From an uncultured Burkholderiales bacterium (GTDB taxonomy: Bacteria > Pseudomonadota > Gammaproteobacteria > Burkholderiales > Burkholderiaceae), in the NCBI GenBank assembly GCA_937891045.1, contig CALBEV010000090.1:1-5749 (forward strand): a DNA stretch of 5,749 nt, written 5' to 3'. Positions within the stretch are counted from its first letter, which is position 1. Every line of letters begins with the position of its first letter. The notes under the pieces are model-generated. The model was not told the DNA's origin. It saw nothing but the letters and a program-made list of their open reading frames with translations, and made no database searches. This document shows positions 1 to 5,749 of this stretch, piece after piece. Made by a program: the position numbers and the translations under genes.

Positions 1-25
1 CCACACTAATTTAAACAGTGCACCT

Positions 26-1162
26 TTGAGGGTTGCTGTGAATGCAGTAACTTTGCTATCCCCACGCACAGGAATAGGGCAATATCTTACATCTTTGATG
101 ATTGAGCTTATCGAGACTCACAGCATTGAGGCTAACTATTTTTATGCGAATCGCTGGAGCACGGAGCTAAAGCAGAAGTCCTGGTCAGTCAATGCCAACA
201 GACTAAAAATTGCAGTCAGGCAGTATTTACCAAAGTCTTATGAGCTAAGCCGATGGGTGCTTCAACACCAGTTCAGCAAGGGCATCAACCAATTCAAACC
301 TGATATCTACCACGAACCTAATTTTTTAGCATATGATTTTGATGGACCAACTGTGCTCACTGTCCATGATTTGTCTTGGATTCGATTTCCACAGGCTCAT
401 CCACCGGAGCGCGTGAGAGCCATGCACAAGTTTTTTGAGCCAAGCTTGGCCAAAGCCAACCAAATCATCACCGACTCTTTCTTTGTAAAGCAAGAATTGA
501 TGGATGAATTTGGCGTGGACGCCGCCATGATTCACCCCATTCATTTGGCAGCAGAGCCACTCTTCAAACCTATGGAATCCAGCGAAACCGCTGCATTTTT
601 AAGTTCCAAGGGGCTAAGGCATTGCCAATATTGGTTGGCGGTGGGCACCTTAGAGCCAAGGAAAAATTTGCAATTGGCACTAGAAGCTTTTTCTGCCTTG
701 CCAGCAGCCGACAGACAAAAAACGCCCCTCGTATTTGCAGGCATGGTGGGGTGGCAGGTGGGTGACCTGCTTCATAAAATGAAAGCCATGCAACAAGCGG
801 GTGAATTGCTTCAATTAGGATATTTGAGCAGGCATGAATTGGCCGCCGTTGTGGCGGGCGCCAAGGCCTTGATTTTCCCGTCTGTTTATGAAGGCTTTGG
901 CCTGCCCCTGGTTGAGGCCATGCAGTGCGGCACCCCTGTGTTAGCGTCAAATGCTTCATGTTTGCCGGAAGTCTTGGAAGGCGCTGGTTTGCTGTTTGAC
1001 CCCCAGGATGCAGATGCGCTTAAAGCCTTGATGCTGCAGATGTTGGCAGACGACGAACTAGCGGCAACGCTGTCAGCGCAAGGGCTTGAGCGTGCAAAGC
1101 ACTTTGGTTGGCACAAGACCGCACAGCAAACATTCGAAACATACCGTTTGGCGCTGGGTTAA
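26..1162 (+). CDS. GT4-type (GT-B fold) glycosyltransferase, surface polysaccharide synthesis
   Basis: A 378-residue retaining glycosyltransferase of the group 1 (GT4) type, expected to work in the cytoplasm and move a sugar from a nucleotide-sugar donor onto a growing lipid-linked polysaccharide. Seen in the sequence: an N-terminal glycine loop TGIGQY (residues 15-20), HEPNF (96-100) and TVHDLSW (112-118) in the acceptor domain, GTLEPRKN (207-214) with the Arg/Lys that normally hold the donor phosphates, and a C-terminal EX7E motif from E289 (EGFGLP) to E297 (EAM). Length is normal for the family. The start is TTG at 26, chosen because MRVAVNA fits the family N-terminus. No Shine-Dalgarno is visible and the frame stays open to base 1, so the real start could lie upstream of the window. 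Donor and acceptor cannot be told. The first ~550 bases are more A+T rich than the rest. The stop overlaps that of the opposing gene by four bases. Confidence 0.9.
   Translation: MRVAVNAVTLLSPRTGIGQYLTSLMIELIETHSIEANYFYANRWSTELKQKSWSVNANRLKIAVRQYLPKSYELSRWVLQHQFSKGINQFKPDIYHEPNFLAYDFDGPTVLTVHDLSWIRFPQAHPPERVRAMHKFFEPSLAKANQIITDSFFVKQELMDEFGVDAAMIHPIHLAAEPLFKPMESSETAAFLSSKGLRHCQYWLAVGTLEPRKNLQLALEAFSALPAADRQKTPLVFAGMVGWQVGDLLHKMKAMQQAGELLQLGYLSRHELAAVVAGAKALIFPSVYEGFGLPLVEAMQCGTPVLASNASCLPEVLEGAGLLFDPQDADALKALMLQMLADDELAATLSAQGLERAKHFGWHKTAQQTFETYRLALG
1159..1162. other. Shared stop codons of two convergent genes (TTAA)
   Basis: The palindrome TTAA carries both stops: TAA at 1160-1162 ends the + strand glycosyltransferase, and the complement of 1159-1161 is the TAA that ends the - strand glycosyltransferase. 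The two coding regions overlap by four bases. I see no GC-rich hairpin with a T run on either side, so neither transcript has an obvious intrinsic terminator here. Confidence 0.9.
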
Positions 1163-2295
1163 TTTCGCGCTTCGCCTGCAAGCTTGGCGTACAAGGCCAA
1201 ATGTTGGGTAAGCATGTGTTGAACCGAGAACTTGAATGCGTGCTCTTGCGCACGGCAGCCTAGCAGATTTCTCAAAGGCGCATCATGTTCCAACTGTGTA
1301 ATAGCTTTGGCCAACGCCAATGGATCGGAGGCGGGAACAGTCAGGCCCGTTTCCATGTGGGGATTGATGTCGTTCACGCCATTGTGCAGTTGGGTGCAAA
1401 TAACAGGTTTGGCGCAGGCCATGGCTTCAATTTGCACAATGCCAAAGGCCTCATTGGGTGTGACAGAGGGAAGGCAAAAAACATCGCAGGCATGGTAGTG
1501 TGCGGCCAACGCTTCTTCAAGAAGTCTGCCTGCAAAAAACACCCGATCTACCAGCCCCAATTCTTGGGTCAAATTTTGAAGCATGGCTGTAAGCGGCCCT
1601 TCGCTCCCCAGCACCAGGTAAGCGTTTGTCCGCTGCAAGGCCCTGAGCAGCACATCAAAGCCCTTGTATTCAACATGTCTGCCCAAAGCAAAAACCAAGA
1701 ACCGCCCGCCCGCCTGCGCTTTGAGGCTATGGGCTTTGGCTGTGATGGCGGGCGTGGCTTTCAGCCATCCCAAGTCGATTCCATACGGAATGACATGCTT
1801 TTGTGAAGCGGGGTAATGGGCAGGAATTTGTGTGCTGCTTTGAAAGTGTGAGGGTGTTGCTGCAACAAGTGCCTTGGCTTGCATGATGCCCCTCAGCTGA
1901 AAAGGCCTGTAAAGCTTCAGAAGCTTGCGTTGTTTCACGATGTCGCTGTGCCAAGTAATCAGCCTGGGGATATGTGCAGGCAAAGCCATCGACACCAAAT
2001 GGCTCATGGGGTCTGGGAAATGGAGATGGATCAAGTCAAACGCCTGTTCAGCTTGCAAGCGCCTAGCGTCAAGCAGCATGCCAGGCGCTATTGATGTGCT
2101 GAAGTAAACTCCCAGCGTGGACGATTCAACTACGGTGTAGCCATCCACTTCGAATTGATGGCCTTGTAGGTCCATGGACGACACAAGGTTGACCACATGA
2201 ACACCCGCCGTGGCCAAGCTTTTGCACAAAGTTTTGACATGGGATTCAATGCCGCCATCTTGACGCCAGTATTTACCCAAATGAAGCACACGCAT
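1159..2295 (-). CDS. GT4-type (GT-B fold) glycosyltransferase, surface polysaccharide synthesis
   Basis: A second group 1 glycosyltransferase, 378 residues from the chosen start, probably cytoplasmic and adding a sugar to a lipid-linked oligosaccharide. Seen: MRVLHLGKYW at the N-terminus, the glycine loop DGGIESHV (13-20), HLHFPDP (90-96), TWHSD (114-118), YGID (171-174), GRHVEYKGFD (205-214) with R206 and K211 in the usual phosphate-binding places, and an EX7E motif from E282 (NEAFGI) to E290 (IEAM). I chose the ATG at 2293-2295 because family members typically begin with M-[RK]-V-L-H-L. The frame stays open to an ATG at 2380-2382, which would add 29 poorly hydrophobic, Lys/Arg-rich residues and overlap the divergent gene by about 70 bases. 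No clear ribosome binding site precedes the chosen start. It is the only - strand gene here and is packed tightly between + strand neighbours. Sugar specificity is unknown. Confidence 0.9.
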   Translation of the reverse strand: MRVLHLGKYWRQDGGIESHVKTLCKSLATAGVHVVNLVSSMDLQGHQFEVDGYTVVESSTLGVYFSTSIAPGMLLDARRLQAEQAFDLIHLHFPDPMSHLVSMALPAHIPRLITWHSDIVKQRKLLKLYRPFQLRGIMQAKALVAATPSHFQSSTQIPAHYPASQKHVIPYGIDLGWLKATPAITAKAHSLKAQAGGRFLVFALGRHVEYKGFDVLLRALQRTNAYLVLGSEGPLTAMLQNLTQELGLVDRVFFAGRLLEEALAAHYHACDVFCLPSVTPNEAFGIVQIEAMACAKPVICTQLHNGVNDINPHMETGLTVPASDPLALAKAITQLEHDAPLRNLLGCRAQEHAFKFSVQHMLTQHLALYAKLAGEARN

Positions 2296-2311
2296 AGAAA
2301 GAATAGATAAA
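2296..2311. other. 16-base gap between divergent start codons
   Basis: These AT-rich bases separate the ATG of the - strand glycosyltransferase (2295) from the GTG of the WecA-like gene (2312). The gap is too short to hold a promoter for either gene, so any promoters must lie within the opposite gene's coding sequence, or the + strand gene is read from further upstream. Neither side shows a strong Shine-Dalgarno. Confidence 0.7.
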
Positions 2312-3415
2312 GTGCTGTTTTTGATTTTCTGTAGTTTTTTTCTTTCGGCTGTTGCCACACTTTGGGTCCGCCGATGGTTCAAGCATCATACGGCAGCGTA
2401 CAGCCTCGACGCCCCCCAGCGCTTTCATGCCGGCTCTGTTCCACGCTTGGGTGGACTGGGTATTTTGCTGGGTTGGTTGCTGGGCTTGGCATTTGCAAAA
2501 GTGTTGCCGATGCTTGGCATTTTCAATGGCATCAACCTGAGTTGGAATGACTTTGGCTTGTTTGCCTTGTTGGGTGCAATGGCCACTGCTGCAGGCGCAC
2601 TGGAAGATTTAACCCAACGTATATCGGTGCGTTGGCGTTTGTTGCTGACTGGCGCATTGGGTGTATCGGCCGTCAACTACTGGGGCTTGAATGTGCCAGC
2701 TTTGGGCATCCCATTCCTTGAAACCTATTGGCAAGCCACGCCCTTGTTGGGCATGACCCTGACTGTGCTGGCGGTCATGGGTCTGCCACATGCATTCAAC
2801 ATCATTGACGGTTACAACGGCTTAGCGGGTGCGGTTGCAGTGCTTGTTTGTTTGGCGATAGCGCATGTAGCTTTGCAACTGGGCGACCGCGAGCTGGCAG
2901 TGATTGCGTTGTGCTTGGCTTCCGCCACCGCTGGGTTTTTAATTTGGAACTACCCGCGCGGTTTGGTATTTGCCGGTGATGGCGGGGCCTATCTTTGGGG
3001 CATGGTGGTGGCGCTGTTAAGTATTTCGCTGGTACAGCGACACCCCCAAGTGTCGCCCTGGTTCCCCGTTTTATTACTGATTTATCCAGTCTGGGAAACG
3101 TTTTTCTCGATGTACCGCAAATGGGCGAGGGGCTGTTCACCTGGAATGGCAGATGCCATGCACCTTCACCAGTTGATATACCGGCGCTTGGTGAAGCAGG
3201 TCCTAGAACCTGAAGAAGCCGCCCGTTTGCTGGCCCGCAACAACAAAACCACGCCCTATTTGGCAGCCTTTGCACTTATTTCAGTTGTGCCCGCCATGTT
3301 TTTTTGGGCCAACACTTGGGTTCTGCAACTTTTTGCACTGCTCTTCGTGGTGTCCTACGTTTACGCCTACTTGGCCATTGTGCGATTCAGAGTTCCAGGG
3401 TGGATTCGGCGTTAA
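2312..3415 (+). CDS. MraY/WecA-family undecaprenyl-phosphate sugar-1-phosphate transferase
   Basis: A 367-residue polytopic membrane enzyme of the MraY/WecA (GT family 4 prenyl-phosphate) type, expected to transfer a HexNAc-1-phosphate from a UDP-sugar to undecaprenyl phosphate at the inner face of the cytoplasmic membrane, starting a polysaccharide repeat unit. Seen: hydrophobic N-terminus, then DAPQRFHAGSVPRLGG (33-48), an acidic pair E98-D99 where WecA/MraY usually have DD, FNIIDGYNGLAG (162-173), AGDGGAYLWG (221-230) and a cytoplasmic MHLHQLIYRR segment (283-292) at the HIHH position. About ten or eleven hydrophobic segments are visible. The start is GTG at 2312: the nearest upstream in-frame stop is at 2282-2284, with no ATG, GTG or TTG between. 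TTG at 2321 is the other option. The ribosome site is weak (GAAAG, 2297-2301). Length is typical. The sugar substrate is not certain, so no symbol is given. Confidence 0.9.
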   Translation: MLFLIFCSFFLSAVATLWVRRWFKHHTAAYSLDAPQRFHAGSVPRLGGLGILLGWLLGLAFAKVLPMLGIFNGINLSWNDFGLFALLGAMATAAGALEDLTQRISVRWRLLLTGALGVSAVNYWGLNVPALGIPFLETYWQATPLLGMTLTVLAVMGLPHAFNIIDGYNGLAGAVAVLVCLAIAHVALQLGDRELAVIALCLASATAGFLIWNYPRGLVFAGDGGAYLWGMVVALLSISLVQRHPQVSPWFPVLLLIYPVWETFFSMYRKWARGCSPGMADAMHLHQLIYRRLVKQVLEPEEAARLLARNNKTTPYLAAFALISVVPAMFFWANTWVLQLFALLFVVSYVYAYLAIVRFRVPGWIRR

Positions 3416-3481
3416 AGGATCAGAAGAAACAATGGGCCAAGAGACCTCGAAGAAAGTGAGTCGGTGATGAATCAAACATTG

Positions 3482-3495
3482 CAGGGAAGTCCCTG
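3482..3495. repeat. Perfect inverted repeat upstream of nosR, possible operator
   Basis: CAGGGA, then AG, then TCCCTG: six-base arms with a two-base centre. The centre is about 62 bases before the nosR ATG and roughly 42 bases before the start site predicted from the TATAAC hexamer, which is where a class II activator would sit. The sequence does not match the FNR/NNR consensus TTGAT-N4-ATCAA. The structure is seen directly; its role as an operator is inference. Confidence 0.4.
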
Positions 3496-3519
3496 TCATG
3501 GATAAGTAGTTTTCTAGGC

Positions 3520-3525
3520 TATAAC
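3520..3525 (+). promoter_or_regulatory. Possible -10 element for nosR
   Basis: TATAAC matches five of six bases of the sigma-70 -10 consensus and lies 25 bases upstream of the nosR ATG. There is no good -35 hexamer 16-18 bases upstream, which is what would be expected of an activator-dependent promoter. Without mapping data this is only a candidate. Confidence 0.3.
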
Positions 3526-3550
3526 CCCGTTCAGTTACAGGTTATCTCTC

Positions 3551-5746
3551 ATGCATAAAAAAATATTCAGAGCCTGCGGGCTCTTTTTTTTGGCCTTTTT
3601 TTTGGCCAACCAAGCCATGGCGGGCATGATGCTCAAGCCGGACTTGGAAAAAATGTTCGGCGAACAATTCGTGGTGGGCGACATCCAGCCCGGTATGCCG
3701 CTGTGGCCGCTGTTTGCCAAGAACCCGCCAGCAGTTGAAGCGCCTGAATCCACCGACCCCGCCGCCACCAAACCCATCCTCATGGGCTACGCCTTCGAAA
3801 CCGTCGACTTCGAACCGGTGCGCGGCTACGGTGGCAAACCCATCAATGTGTTGGTGGTGATGGACTTGCAGGGCAAATTTTTAGCGTCCAAGTTGTTGGA
3901 CCACAAAGAGCCCTTGTTTCGCTCCGAGGTGCGCACCGACATCTTGACCAAATTCGCAGAGCAATACACGGGCCTCACCACCAAACACAATATTCAAATT
4001 TACGGCTTTCAGGCCACGCCGTTTCGCGATGACAAAACCGCCAATTTACATGGCATCCAAGCGGGCACGGTGACGGCCAAGGCGATCGACAAAACCATCC
4101 TCTTGTCTGCGGCGTCTGTGGCCCTGGCGCATGAAGAGGCGGCGGCCACCGGTGGCATTGCCGGAGCAGTGGCCAGCACTGGCGTCAAAGGTGCGCAAAA
4201 AGGCGTGAACGAACACCCGGCCAAACTCACTTGGCAACAGATGTTGACGCGCGGCATGGTGAGTGAACAAAGCTTCACACGTGCAGACCTGGAGCGCCCC
4301 TTTGCAGGCACCAAAGCCGAGGGCGCAGACAAGCTCGCGGCCACTGCACCGAACGAAACCGCGCTCACTGTGCATGTGGCTTTGGTGAGTTTGCCGGTGA
4401 TTGGTCGCAACCTGTTGGATGAAGAAGGCTGGCGTTTGCTCAGCACCAATCGCCGCACCGCACATGCGGTGATGGTGACCGAATCGGGCCCAATGGCACG
4501 CATGACTTACGAAAGCCAGCGCATGGTGCAAGAGCTTTGGCAGCCACCCTTCACCTTGAAGCAAAACGGCCAAGAGTTGAGTTTTCGCGCCATGTCTTAC
4601 GACAAGGGCATGGCCATGCCGGGCTACCCCGATGTGAACGGGCGTGCGCACTTCCTCATCATCAACAACGCTACGCCGCTCGACCCCACACAAGCCTTTG
4701 AATTGAACCTGACCTGGGGCCGTCGCTACGGCAGTTTTCCCACGCAGGTGGTGAAGGTGGCGTTTCCACTCGAGTACGAGTTCAACGGCTGGCGCACCGC
4801 TGTGTCGAATGTGTGGGACACGGACTGGTCCAGCTGGAGTTGGTACCAAGCTTGGCAAGACCGCATTTGGGAAATCGTCGCACTGCTGGCCGGTTTGGTG
4901 GTGCTGACCACCGGTCTCATCATGCAAAAACGCCTGAGCGCCAACACCAAGCGCTTCAAGTTGTTGCGTGCCGCGTACTTGTTGTTCACCTTGGGCTTCA
5001 TCGGTTGGTATGCACAAGGGCAGCTCACCATCGTCAACATCACGGCGGCCCTGGACGAATTGCTAGCCGGTGGTGACCTGAGCTTTTTCATGAACGATCC
5101 GATGTCGGTGATTCTGTGGTTGTTCGTAGCAGGCACTTTGCTGGTGTGGGGGCGTGGCACGTTTTGCGGCTGGTTGTGTCCGTTTGGGGCGCTGCAAGAA
5201 CTCATCAGCATGGTCACGCAAGCCGTGGGCATTCGCCAGCGGCGCTTGAGAACCGCCATCGATGCCAAGCTGAAATGGATCAAGTACGTTGTGCTGGCCG
5301 TCGTCGTCGGCTCGGTGTGGGCGTCCCCCTCGTTCGCCGAAGTGGCCGTGGAAATCGAACCCTTCAAAACCGCCATCAGCTTGTACTTTGTGCGCGAGTG
5401 GCCTTATGTGTTGTGGGCTGTTGCCTGCGTGGCCTTGAGCGTGTTTGTTTACCGTGGTTACTGCCGCTACATCTGCCCATTGGGCGCGGCCTTGGCCGCC
5501 ACCAATGTGTTGCAACGCTGGTCGTGGATTCCACGCCGCGAAGCCTGTGGCACACCCTGCCAAACCTGCCGCCACCGCTGCGAATACCAAGCCATTGAAC
5601 CCACCGGCAAGGTGAACTACAGCGAGTGCTTCCAATGCCTGGACTGCGTGTCCATTTACCAAGACGACCAACGCTGCTTGCCGCTGATTCAACACCGCAA
5701 AGACGGCTCGACCTTCATCCCCATTCACGCAGGAGCAACAGCATGA
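3551..5746 (+). CDS. nosR: NosR-type FMN-binding / 4Fe-4S membrane protein, nitrous oxide respiration
   Basis: A 731-residue NosR/NirI-family protein, close to the usual NosR length. NosR is a membrane flavo-iron-sulfur protein needed for expression and in vivo activity of nitrous oxide reductase, probably passing quinol electrons to it. Seen: signal peptide (1-24, KK then a hydrophobic core, AMA before the cut); periplasmic FMN-binding-like domain (about 78-195) with the expected threonine T173 but an altered motif around it; Ala/Gly-rich stretch (193-222); transmembrane segments near 438-458, 472-490, 517-534, 577-594 and 615-634; CX3CP motifs at C539/C543 and C638/C642; and C-terminal cysteines C666, C670, C673, C677 and C693, C696, C699, C709 for two 4Fe-4S clusters. 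The start is ATG 3551, supported by the signal peptide; the ribosome site (AGG, 3538-3540) is weak. The stop overlaps the next ATG. NirI is the main alternative; length and the downstream arrangement favour NosR. Confidence 0.85.
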   Translation: MHKKIFRACGLFFLAFFLANQAMAGMMLKPDLEKMFGEQFVVGDIQPGMPLWPLFAKNPPAVEAPESTDPAATKPILMGYAFETVDFEPVRGYGGKPINVLVVMDLQGKFLASKLLDHKEPLFRSEVRTDILTKFAEQYTGLTTKHNIQIYGFQATPFRDDKTANLHGIQAGTVTAKAIDKTILLSAASVALAHEEAAATGGIAGAVASTGVKGAQKGVNEHPAKLTWQQMLTRGMVSEQSFTRADLERPFAGTKAEGADKLAATAPNETALTVHVALVSLPVIGRNLLDEEGWRLLSTNRRTAHAVMVTESGPMARMTYESQRMVQELWQPPFTLKQNGQELSFRAMSYDKGMAMPGYPDVNGRAHFLIINNATPLDPTQAFELNLTWGRRYGSFPTQVVKVAFPLEYEFNGWRTAVSNVWDTDWSSWSWYQAWQDRIWEIVALLAGLVVLTTGLIMQKRLSANTKRFKLLRAAYLLFTLGFIGWYAQGQLTIVNITAALDELLAGGDLSFFMNDPMSVILWLFVAGTLLVWGRGTFCGWLCPFGALQELISMVTQAVGIRQRRLRTAIDAKLKWIKYVVLAVVVGSVWASPSFAEVAVEIEPFKTAISLYFVREWPYVLWAVACVALSVFVYRGYCRYICPLGAALAATNVLQRWSWIPRREACGTPCQTCRHRCEYQAIEPTGKVNYSECFQCLDCVSIYQDDQRCLPLIQHRKDGSTFIPIHAGATA
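3569..3591 (+). terminator. Intrinsic-terminator-like hairpin inside the nosR signal-peptide codons
   Basis: A six-base perfect stem, AGAGCC (3569-3574) and GGCTCT (3579-3584), closes a four-base loop TGCG and runs straight into T8 (3584-3591). An A7 run (3557-3563) lies just upstream and can pair with the T tract. By form this is a textbook Rho-independent terminator, but it begins 18 bases after the start of the nosR ATG. It could end transcripts from the WecA-like gene, attenuate nosR when translation is slow, or be a by-product of coding R-A-C-G-L-F-F. On the - strand the same stem is followed, after GAATA, by a T run, so weak bidirectional action is possible. Confidence 0.55.
3584..3607 (+). 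repeat. Tandem 12-base repeat with two T8 tracts in nosR
   Basis: Two exact copies of T8GGCC lie head to tail at 3584-3595 and 3596-3607, encoding the repeated F-F-L-A of the signal-peptide core. With the A7 run at 3557-3563, the first 60 bases of the gene hold three homopolymer runs of seven or more, the kind of tract where polymerases slip. Confidence 0.85.
5731..5735 (+). promoter_or_regulatory. Ribosome binding site for the gene after nosR
   Basis: AGGAG lies seven bases before the ATG at 5743 and inside the last codons of nosR. It is the clearest Shine-Dalgarno in the window, and it supports reading ATG 5743 as a real start translated in coupling with nosR. Confidence 0.7.
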
Positions 5747-5749
5747 GCA
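5743..5749 (+). CDS. Start of next gene, cut by the window edge (probably nosZ)
   Basis: The ATG overlaps the nosR TGA in an ATGA junction and has a good Shine-Dalgarno, so a gene begins here, but only Met-Ser and one further base are visible. Gene order nosR-nosZ is standard in clade I denitrifiers and NosZ often begins Met-Ser ahead of a Tat signal, so nitrous oxide reductase is the likely product. That identity is inferred from context and not read from sequence. Confidence 0.5.

Larger units (their letters stand above)
3416..3550. other. Intergenic region between polysaccharide gene and nosR
   Basis: This is the only sizeable gap in the window. No small gene is convincing here and no terminator follows the WecA-like gene directly. 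The first T-tailed hairpin downstream lies inside the start of nosR. The gap holds a short inverted repeat TGAT-GA-ATCA (3465-3474), a perfect inverted repeat (3482-3495) and a TATAAC hexamer (3520-3525), so it most likely contains the nosR promoter. Confidence 0.7.

Noticed and set aside
1912..1927. AAGCTTC/AGAAGCTT imperfect palindrome
   Set aside because: It lies in the coding sequence of the - strand glycosyltransferase, encodes an ordinary Leu/Lys stretch and has no partner or context suggesting a site.
2234..2239. Perfect TTGACA as -35 for the WecA-like gene
   Set aside because: No acceptable -10 hexamer lies 16-18 bases downstream (the spot reads ATCTTG), and it is inside the coding sequence of the opposite gene.
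2296..2382. 29-residue N-terminal extension of the - strand glycosyltransferase
   Set aside because: It would overlap the WecA-like gene by about 70 bases and precedes a family-typical N-terminus at 2295. The extension has no signal or domain features.
3465..3474. TGAT-GA-ATCA as an FNR/NNR-type site upstream of nosR
   Set aside because: The half-sites look right but the spacing is two bases short: TTGAT-N4-ATCAA is required. When the right half is aligned, the left half matches at only one base.
3482..3495. The CAGGGA/TCCCTG repeat as a terminator for the WecA-like gene
   Set aside because: The two-base centre is too tight for a loop without opening the stem, and no T run follows.
4046..5017. 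Long - strand open frame of 323 codons opposite nosR
   Set aside because: It lies wholly antisense to clearly conserved NosR motifs, its translation is His/Ala/Gly-rich with no recognisable domain, and it arises from the high GC of the gene.

Overview
The window looks like a chromosomal segment of a betaproteobacterium, most likely Burkholderiales. This rests on overall protein style, a moderate GC content that I judge by eye to run from about 40% to over 60%, and the kind of genes present. I cannot name the genus. There is no mobile element, CRISPR array, rRNA or tRNA that I can recognise. Coding density is very high, and the only real intergenic gap is 135 bases (3416-3550).

Layout. Positions 1-3415 belong to a surface-polysaccharide (O-antigen, capsule or exopolysaccharide) locus. 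It holds a GT4-type glycosyltransferase on the + strand (26-1162), a second GT4-type glycosyltransferase on the - strand (1159-2295), and a polytopic membrane enzyme of the MraY/WecA family on the + strand (2312-3415). The first two genes converge and share the four bases TTAA as both stop codons. The second and third diverge with only 16 bases between start codons. The WecA-like protein would load the first sugar phosphate on undecaprenyl phosphate at the inner membrane. The two cytoplasmic glycosyltransferases would add further sugars to such a lipid-linked chain.

From 3551 the function changes to respiration. A 731-residue NosR-type protein (3551-5746) has a signal peptide, a periplasmic FMN-binding-like domain, a membrane core with two CX3CP motifs and a C-terminal pair of ferredoxin-type cysteine clusters. 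It is expected to support electron supply to, and expression or activity of, nitrous oxide reductase. Its TGA stop overlaps the ATG of another gene that leaves the window at 5749. By gene order that gene is probably nosZ, but only two full codons are visible. The window therefore covers the junction between a polysaccharide locus and the start of a nos (N2O reduction) operon.

The points most worth a second look are at the nosR gene. An almost ideal intrinsic-terminator hairpin with a T8 tract lies inside its signal-peptide codons, next to a slippage-prone tandem repeat. Its FMN-attachment motif departs strongly from the usual flavinylation consensus although the threonine is kept. A perfect inverted repeat lies about where a class II activator would bind in front of a possible -10 element.
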